A DNA stretch of 64,000 nt, taken from positions 1-64,000 of the forward strand of contig JACPEG010000053.1 of NCBI GenBank assembly GCA_016183615.1, read 5' to 3'. Position 1 is the stretch's first letter, and each line of letters starts with the position of its first letter. The stretch comes from Betaproteobacteria bacterium (GTDB lineage Bacteria > Pseudomonadota > Gammaproteobacteria > Burkholderiales > UBA6910). Below the pieces are notes generated by a model that ran no database searches, was not told the DNA's origin, and saw only the letters and a list, made by a program, of their open reading frames with translations. Below, in pieces: positions 59,180-64,000 of this stretch. The translations under genes were made by a program, and so were the position numbers.

Positions 59180-59246
59180 TTGACAAATAACTTGGACAGT
59201 CTAAACTTAAGTTGTACTGTATATTCCATATAATATAGACAGTCCA
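59180..59246 (+). promoter_or_regulatory. AT-rich promoter with large operator-like dyad
   Basis: TTGACA (59180-59185) and TAAACT (59202-59207) are 16 bases apart. Around and after it, TGGACAGTCTA (59193-59203) and TAGACAGTCCA (59236-59246) are inverted copies with one mismatch, 43 bases apart. AACTTAAGTT (59204-59213) is a perfect palindrome. A second -10-like TATAAT is at 59229-59234. The arrangement suggests autoregulation of the downstream MerR-like gene. Confidence 0.55.
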
Positions 59247-59276
59247 CAAAATGACGGGACGCAGTTTGAAATCAAC

Positions 59277-60809
59277 GTGCTAACTAGCAAAGAAATAATA
59301 GAAAAAACAGGAATTTCCAGGGCAACTCTAAATAATTACATTAGCTTGGGAATCCTGCCACGACCGGTGGTGAAGGCCCCTGAATCCAGGGACGCGGGGC
59401 CCCGGCGGATTGGCTATTTCCCGGAACGAGCCTTGGACATCATCGGAGAAGTGGAGCGTATGAAACAGGAGGGGGCAAGCATGGGAGACATCGTGGCGCG
59501 ATTCGTTGCGCAAGCCGGAGCAGAATCGGAACCGGAAATGGTTCGTCAGGACAGAGTGGAGCCCGGGCCCCGAACCGAGACGGCCAGGCCGGGGATACCG
59601 ACGCCGGACGGCGGCAAGGAACTCAAGCTGACGGTGGACAACATTCCCCACCCAGCCTACATGGTGAATTACAACTTCGAGCTTACCTGGCTCAATGACG
59701 AAGCGCGAAACCGGCTGCTGGGCGGAATCCAGGCCCTTCCTTCCAACACCGAAGCCCGCAACGTGTTCCAGTTGTTGATGCGACAAAAGCCCGGCCCGGA
59801 ATGCGCCGGGCTGCTGCGGTTCCACCTGGCGCTCGCCAAACAGCGCTTGCCCAAGTCCGGCCTGGTCAGCCTGTGCAAGGATCTGCCCCTTGACCGCTTG
59901 CGGCTGCTGGAAAGTCTGTACGGAGAGGCCGAGACCGCCCCGGCGGGTCCCATTATCGAGTGCCCGGTGCGCGTTGCGGGGCCCGACGGCCGGTCGCAGC
60001 CTCATTACGCCTATGCGTCGCTGTTCCGGGAAGGGATCCTGTTCGTCTACGTTCCCGCGGACGCCGCCGCGGATTCGCTGCTCTCGCTCCTGTCGCGGCG
60101 CGACGAGGTGATCCGGCACCTGATCCGCAAGCGCTTGCCGGTGCTGACCGACCTCGCGGTGCTGGTGGCGGATCTGCAGGACTCGGTGAAGATCTGCTCG
60201 GAGCTTCCGCCGGAGGAGTATTTCGAGCTCATAAACCAGATCTGGTCCGCCATGGAGCCGGTATTCCGCCGCTACTATGGCACCCACGGCAAGCACGTGG
60301 GCGACGGCATGGTCTATTACTTTTTTCCCCAGCCCGACTGCGACTACACCATGAACGCGCTCACCTGCGCCCACGAGATCAAACAGGCCATGAAGGCGAT
60401 CAGCAAGGAGTGGCAACTGCGCAAGGGATGGACGACCGAGCTATACCTTAACACCGGTCTCAACGAGGGCCAGGAGTGGCTGGGAACCTTCCAGTCGCCG
60501 ACCCATGTGGAGATCACGGTGCTGGGCGATACCATCAACCATGCTGCGCGCCTTTCCGATTTCGCCCGTTACGGCGCGGTTTGGGCCACCAAGAACCTGT
60601 TGGGCAAACTCACCTCGGAGCAGCGCCAACGGGTGAAGTACGGCGTGCGCCGGGTCGGCGAAGAGGGCCGGGAAATCTTCGTCGCCACCACTTACGCCCG
60701 GGTGTCGAGCCTGATAGATCTCCACTCGGGCCACAACGACAAGCTCCGGGACATTGCGGCGTTACCCATCACCGAGATCGTCGAGGTGGCCGATGCGGAT
60801 GGGAAGTAA
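59277..60809 (+). CDS. MerR-type HTH protein fused to class III nucleotidyl cyclase
   Basis: Predicted 510-residue fusion. Residues 1-75 are a MerR-like winged helix (SKEIIEKTGISRATLNNYIS, then IGYFPERALDIIGEVERMKQ). Residues about 115-165 look PAS-like (TVDNIPHPAYMVNYNFELTW). The C-terminal part (about 285-470) is a class III adenylate/guanylate cyclase domain with metal-binding aspartates in LVADLQDSVKI and GKHVGDGMVYYF, and the transition-state Asn/Arg in VLGDTINHAARLSDF, so it may be active. The GTG at 59277 is the only start in frame after the AT-rich promoter; there is no good SD. The function is unknown; it is neither a typical MerR activator nor a typical membrane cyclase. Confidence 0.8.
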   Translation: MLTSKEIIEKTGISRATLNNYISLGILPRPVVKAPESRDAGPRRIGYFPERALDIIGEVERMKQEGASMGDIVARFVAQAGAESEPEMVRQDRVEPGPRTETARPGIPTPDGGKELKLTVDNIPHPAYMVNYNFELTWLNDEARNRLLGGIQALPSNTEARNVFQLLMRQKPGPECAGLLRFHLALAKQRLPKSGLVSLCKDLPLDRLRLLESLYGEAETAPAGPIIECPVRVAGPDGRSQPHYAYASLFREGILFVYVPADAAADSLLSLLSRRDEVIRHLIRKRLPVLTDLAVLVADLQDSVKICSELPPEEYFELINQIWSAMEPVFRRYYGTHGKHVGDGMVYYFFPQPDCDYTMNALTCAHEIKQAMKAISKEWQLRKGWTTELYLNTGLNEGQEWLGTFQSPTHVEITVLGDTINHAARLSDFARYGAVWATKNLLGKLTSEQRQRVKYGVRRVGEEGREIFVATTYARVSSLIDLHSGHNDKLRDIAALPITEIVEVADADGK

Positions 60810-62181
60810 CCCGGCGGCTTCCCCCCTCTCGTCCGGCGTGCCCCGGGACCGCGTCGCCCGCCTGCGGGAGAAACCTTCGTCTAAAATCCGCTGAAAGCGG
60901 TCCAGCCTCTGTTGCTTCCCGGGACCGCACAGGTGCGGCTGGAGCCATTCGACGGGCTGCGGTGCTTCCCGGCGCGCGGTTCGTTGCGCAACCAACTCGG
61001 CTTCCGGCGTAGGGTCTGGCGCTCCGGTTGTCGGACCGGGAAGGCCGCGGCGTTGGCTCCAGGCCCGGGATGCGGTCAACAGCAATCGGTTGCGCAGTGT
61101 AGCGCTCGATGTCGCGGATCAGCGGCTTGTCGCGGTGGGCGGCGAGGCTGATTGCCACCCCGTCGCGGCCAGCGCGGCCCGTTCGGCCGATGCGGTGGAC
61201 GTAATCGTCCGCCTGGCGCGGCAGGTCAAAGTTGATGACGTGGCTGATGCCGGGAACATCAAGCCCCCTGGCGGCGATGTCGGTGGCCACCAGCACCCGC
61301 AGGCGCCCGTGGCGCAGCGCCTGGAGGGTGCGGTTTCGGCTGCTCTGGTTCATGTCGCCATGGAGCGCATCGGCGGCGATGCCCCGATTGCGCAGCCGGG
61401 TCGACAGCTCGTCGGCCGAGCGCTTGGTGGCGGTAAAAATCAGGGCTTGGCCGAGCGATTCGTCGCGTAAGAGCGCATCCAGCAACCGCGACTTGTGGGC
61501 CAGGTCGTCGGCGAAATACAGGCGCTGATCGATCTTGGACGCGCGCCCGGGCACCTGGGCGATCTCGATGCGCTGCGCCTGCCGCGTGATGCGGCTGGCC
61601 AGCCCGCCCACCACGCCGTCAAGAGTGGCGGAAAACAGCAGCGTCTGCCGGGTGGAAGGCGTGCGGGCGACGATGAGCGCAATGTCATCGATGAAGCCCA
61701 TGTCCAGCATGCGGTCGGCCTCGTCGAGTACCAGCGTTTCAACCCCGGACAGATCGATGCCGCTTCGCCGCAGGTGATCCAGCAACCGGCCGGGAGTGGC
61801 AACGACGAAGTCTGCTCCACGTCTCAGCAGTTGTTGCTGCCGGAAGAACGGCACGCCGCCCACGATGCTGACGGTACGCAGGCCTTTGAGGAACTTGCCG
61901 TAAGTCTCGACGGTCGTTGCCACCTGCAACGCCAATTCCCGGGTCGGCGTGAGCACGAGGACACGCGGGACGCCGCCCGCGGTGGACTCGGCGAGCCGGT
62001 GCAGACAGGGCAGCATGAAGGCGGCCGTCTTTCCGCTGCCGGTGTGCGACGACACCAGCAGATCCCCCCGCGTGAGGGCGGCGGGAATCGCCCGTTCCTG
62101 CACTGGCGTCGGACCGGCATAGCCGGCGGCGGAGACCGCCTTGACGAGTTGCGAATGTAATCCCAGCTTGGCGAAAGCCAT
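60769..62181 (-). CDS. DEAD-box ATP-dependent RNA helicase, RhlE-like
   Basis: Cytoplasmic RNA helicase of about 470 residues. Q motif FAKLGLHSQLVKAVSAAGY, Walker A SSHTGSGKTAAFML (about 45-58), LTPTRELALQV, DEAD motif LVLDEADRMLDMGFIDD, SAT motif LLFSATLDGVV, and motif VI YVHRIGRTGRAGRDGVA are all present. A basic, Arg/Pro-rich tail fills the last 90 residues, as in cold-adapted RhlE proteins. The start at 62181 has AAGGACG upstream. Its last 41 bases overlap the convergent cyclase gene. Neighbour to an RRM protein, suggesting a shared RNA-metabolism or cold role (inference). Confidence 0.92.
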   Translation of the reverse strand: MAFAKLGLHSQLVKAVSAAGYAGPTPVQERAIPAALTRGDLLVSSHTGSGKTAAFMLPCLHRLAESTAGGVPRVLVLTPTRELALQVATTVETYGKFLKGLRTVSIVGGVPFFRQQQLLRRGADFVVATPGRLLDHLRRSGIDLSGVETLVLDEADRMLDMGFIDDIALIVARTPSTRQTLLFSATLDGVVGGLASRITRQAQRIEIAQVPGRASKIDQRLYFADDLAHKSRLLDALLRDESLGQALIFTATKRSADELSTRLRNRGIAADALHGDMNQSSRNRTLQALRHGRLRVLVATDIAARGLDVPGISHVINFDLPRQADDYVHRIGRTGRAGRDGVAISLAAHRDKPLIRDIERYTAQPIAVDRIPGLEPTPRPSRSDNRSARPYAGSRVGCATNRAPGSTAARRMAPAAPVRSREATEAGPLSADFRRRFLPQAGDAVPGHAGREGGSRRVTSHPHRPPRRSR

Positions 62182-62355
62182 GTTTTCGTCCTTTCTGATG
62201 CTGCACCGGGCGCGCAAGCTATTTTCGCGCCCATGGTCAATGAATCGCGCTTGGCTTCGGGCCGAACGCGCCGGATCACCGGCGCCAACCAAGGGGCCGC
62301 AAACGCTGAGCGGAAAGGCAAGCTTTCGAAGCGGGCGGAGAGGAGGTCAGGGACG

Positions 62356-62418
62356 ATGAGACTGTGGAATACAGTCTTTGGAGAACAACAACCCGTGAAT
62401 TACGATGCGGCGGGTTAA
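62356..62418 (+). CDS. Possible 20-residue small ORF
   Basis: AGGAGG-like sequence nine bases before ATG at 62356 opens a 20-codon frame (MRLWNTVFGEQQPVNYDAAG) ending in TAA. It lies in the otherwise empty 421-base gap 62182-62602 between the helicase and the RRM gene. It matches no family I know and may be chance. In the rest of the gap I see no gene. Confidence 0.2.
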   Translation: MRLWNTVFGEQQPVNYDAAG

Positions 62419-62602
62419 AGAATACACCAATTGCTGCATAGCACTGAAAGCATTATACAGGTTGCAGCCGCGTCAGGGAAACTTCCGCGGCGGGAACCTG
62501 CGGTGACGGACCGGCCTTCCTTATATCGTTCTTGAGGAGGCCGGAGTGCCGGCATGGCTCGCGAGACGGCGAAACCTCACGCCATCGGAAGCGCGAGCGG
62601 CA

Positions 62603-62875
62603 TTACCATGAGCGTCCACCTCGGCCTCGTTGAGGGCTGGGGCGCGCCTCGTTAACCTTGAGGGACTGGCCCTTCAGGTCCTGGTAGTTCAGGCCGGTGA
62701 TCGCCGCCTGGGATTCCGCTTTGCCGGGCATTTCCACAAATCCGAATCCCCGCGATACTCCGGTGAATTTGTCGCTGATGATGCTGACGGATGTGACTTG
62801 ACCGAAGGCGGCGAAAGCTTGCTTCAGATCTTCCTCGGTGACGTCCTTTGCCAAGTTGCCCACAAAAATCTTCAT
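62603..62875 (-). CDS. RRM-type RNA-binding protein
   Basis: Small protein of 90 residues with one RNA recognition motif: RNP2 MKIFVGNLAKDVTEEDL at the start and RNP1 SRGFGFVEMPGKAESQAAI near residue 45, and a Gly/Arg-rich tail (PSPQRGRGGRSW). Such bacterial RRM proteins are often cold-inducible. The start at 62875 follows AAGGAAAG. The longer open frame begins at 63037, but the extension is unlike an RRM and is rejected. Confidence 0.93.
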   Translation of the reverse strand: MKIFVGNLAKDVTEEDLKQAFAAFGQVTSVSIISDKFTGVSRGFGFVEMPGKAESQAAITGLNYQDLKGQSLKVNEARPSPQRGRGGRSW

Positions 62876-63145
62876 TTGGCTTTCCTTATCGCAGATGAAT
62901 CGAAACCCTGCATTTACGCGGGCGCGCTTGTGCCTCATTTCCCAACTGTCGCCGAGCACAATAAAAAACCCCGGCACGTCGTCAGGTGGCGGGCCCGGAT
63001 GCCCGACGTTTGGTTTGATATCCAAGAAGCCGTCCATTGGGCCTGCAAGTCACAATAAAGTCAAATCATTTCGGAAACCACGTGCCCTAACCGTGGGGAA
63101 TGCGCGTACCATGACAACCACAATCAGCGTCATTGGGGAACGGGC
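62876..63145. other. Long 5' leader of RRM gene, 270 bases
   Basis: No gene recognised. On the minus strand a GC-rich patch followed by TTTTTT (62961-62966) lies about 90 bases before the RRM start. It could be an attenuator or part of a long leader, as found before cold-shock RNA-binding protein genes. This is speculative. Confidence 0.3.
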
Positions 63146-63484
63146 GTGGCGAAATACGGGAATATCACCTTCAGCGGTAAATCCGGGGAGAAGTACTGTT
63201 TCCAGGCGTGGCCTTTGGGAACACGATTCAAGTCCCTGGGGGCAGTCTATTTTGTGACCAAGCGCGCGTTCAAGAACAGAACCTATGACAGGGCGTGTCA
63301 TGAAGCGGTTTACATCGGCCAGACCGGCAATTTGGCTGACCCGTTCGGGACCCAGTCACAACTCGACTGTTTTGAAAAGCACGGCGCGAATTGTGTCTGC
63401 GTTTTTGCGGTCGATACCGAGGAACTGCGCCTCGCCGTCGAGCAGGACCTCCTCGCCGCGCACAGCACCTCCTGCAACGGGTAA
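63146..63484 (+). CDS. Small GIY-YIG-like protein
   Basis: Predicted 112-residue protein resembling a stand-alone GIY-YIG domain: AVYFVTKRAF in place of the GIY strand, EAVYIGQTGNLADPFG as the YIG strand, and a C-terminal EQDLLAAHSTSCNG recalling the conserved Glu and end of the fold. The catalytic arginine expected after the YIG helix (L..RF..H) is not visible, so nuclease activity is doubtful. The start is GTG at 63146. It ends at a clear terminator. Function unknown. Confidence 0.6.
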   Translation: MAKYGNITFSGKSGEKYCFQAWPLGTRFKSLGAVYFVTKRAFKNRTYDRACHEAVYIGQTGNLADPFGTQSQLDCFEKHGANCVCVFAVDTEELRLAVEQDLLAAHSTSCNG

Positions 63485-63516
63485 CAGAAGCGTTCCGGCT
63501 CGATCCGGAAGCAGGA

Positions 63517-63542
63517 ACGGGCACCGCGCGGTGCCCGTTTTT
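63517..63542 (+). terminator. Intrinsic terminator
   Basis: ACGGGCACC (63517-63525) and GGTGCCCGT (63530-63538) pair over a GCGC loop and run into five Ts (63538-63542). It ends the GIY-YIG-like gene. Confidence 0.88.
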
Positions 63543-63810
63543 CTGCCCCCCTTGTCAGAGCCGGTCTTGGGCTTTGCCGAGGCAGGAATGGCGCGAAACG
63601 ACTTCCGGCACGCCACAGGGCTCGGCGCCTCGAATTCGCAAGGCGCAGCATAGAAGATCGACTTGCAGGGCGATTCGCCCTAAACTTCCCGCCAAATCAA
63701 CGGTTCCCGCCCCAACCAAGACAGGATCGAAGGGCAGCCCGCCTTTTTTCTCCGTTTTCGGCTGACGTAATCGCGACGTTGCGCCCAACCAACTGCAGGA
63801 TCATCGTCCC
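63543..63810. other. Intergenic, no gene recognised
   Basis: 268 bases between the terminator and the acyl-CoA dehydrogenase start. Short minus-strand reading frames exist but lack RBS, family likeness or codon pattern. Presumably it holds the promoter of the next gene. Confidence 0.4.
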
Positions 63811-64000
63811 ATGCTGAACGCAACCGACCAATATCAGGAGATCCGCGAGGCCGTGCGCAATCTGTGCTCGCGCTTTCCCGGCGAGTATTTCCGAAACATC
63901 GACCAGCAGCGCGGCTATCCGGAGAAATTTGTCGCGGCACTTACCGAAGCCGGCTGGCTGGCGGCGCTCATTCCCCAGGAGTACGGTGGCAGCGGTCTCG
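63811..64000 (+). CDS. Acyl-CoA dehydrogenase, 3' end outside window
   Basis: The first 63 codons are present: MLNATDQYQEIREAVRNLCS, then FVAALTEAGWLAALIPQEYG and GSGL at the edge. This is the N-terminal helical domain of FAD-dependent acyl-CoA dehydrogenases (the W.A..IP..YGG stretch is typical). Substrate class cannot be told from the fragment. Confidence 0.85.
   Translation, partial: MLNATDQYQEIREAVRNLCSRFPGEYFRNIDQQRGYPEKFVAALTEAGWLAALIPQEYGGSGL

Noticed and set aside
62876..63037. N-terminal extension of the RRM protein
   Set aside because: The upstream codons do not resemble RRM proteins, and a good SD precedes the ATG at 62875.

Overview
The window looks like a chromosomal segment of a GC-rich Betaproteobacterium; a Burkholderiales or Nitrosomonadales relative is my best guess. 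The evidence is gene order rather than any single marker: dapC-dapD-pilU-dapE-prmB on one strand, smc-zipA-ligA, map-glnD divergent from rpsB-tsf-pyrH-frr-uppS-cdsA-dxr-rseP-bamA-skp-lpxD-fabZ-lpxA-lpxB-rnhB, the divergent ppsR/ppsA pair, and pyrG-kdsA-eno-ftsB. Most genes are housekeeping, coding density is very high, and start/stop overlaps are frequent. No tRNA, rRNA, CRISPR array, transposase or phage gene was seen.

Layout. Positions 1-6800 hold a secreted-protein locus: the 3' part of a large RTX calcium-binding protein with two cadherin-like modules, an HlyD-type membrane fusion protein, and a small membrane protein with a degenerate J domain. Positions 6860-11250 (minus) hold an outer-membrane TPR/beta-barrel protein and a secreted FecR-domain protein with three long C-terminal repeats; the pair is reminiscent of Slam (type XI) secretion systems. 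Positions 11373-16967 (minus) are lysine/peptidoglycan precursor genes (dapE, dapD, dapC) with prmB and pilU. Positions 17030-31180 hold an EamA permease, queF, smc-zipA-ligA-galU, a DsrE-like gene with a palindromic promoter, purine salvage genes (hpt, MTA/MTI phosphorylase), def and glnD.

Positions 31201-46577 are map and the long rpsB-to-rnhB translation/envelope cluster. It joins translation (S2, EF-Ts, RRF), UMP kinase, isoprenoid and phospholipid synthesis (dxr, uppS, cdsA), outer-membrane assembly (rseP, bamA, skp) and lipid A synthesis (lpxD, fabZ, lpxA, lpxB).

Positions 46627-53581 hold a CopD-like membrane protein, a divergent senB/senA pair predicted to make selenoneine, an rRNA/tRNA methyltransferase, and ppsR/ppsA. 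Positions 53774-54757 hold a DUF2892 membrane protein and a Crp/Fnr regulator with a Crp-like box. Positions 54863-59132 are pyrG-kdsA-eno-ftsB. The right end is more accessory: a MerR-HTH/class III nucleotidyl cyclase fusion under an AT-rich dyad promoter, a DEAD-box helicase, an RRM protein, a small GIY-YIG-like protein, and the first 63 codons of an acyl-CoA dehydrogenase.

The most interesting items are the senA/senB pair without an adjacent senC, the Slam-like barrel with its FecR/triple-repeat partner, the MerR-cyclase fusion with a large operator-like dyad, and the operator-like palindrome in front of the DsrE-like gene.
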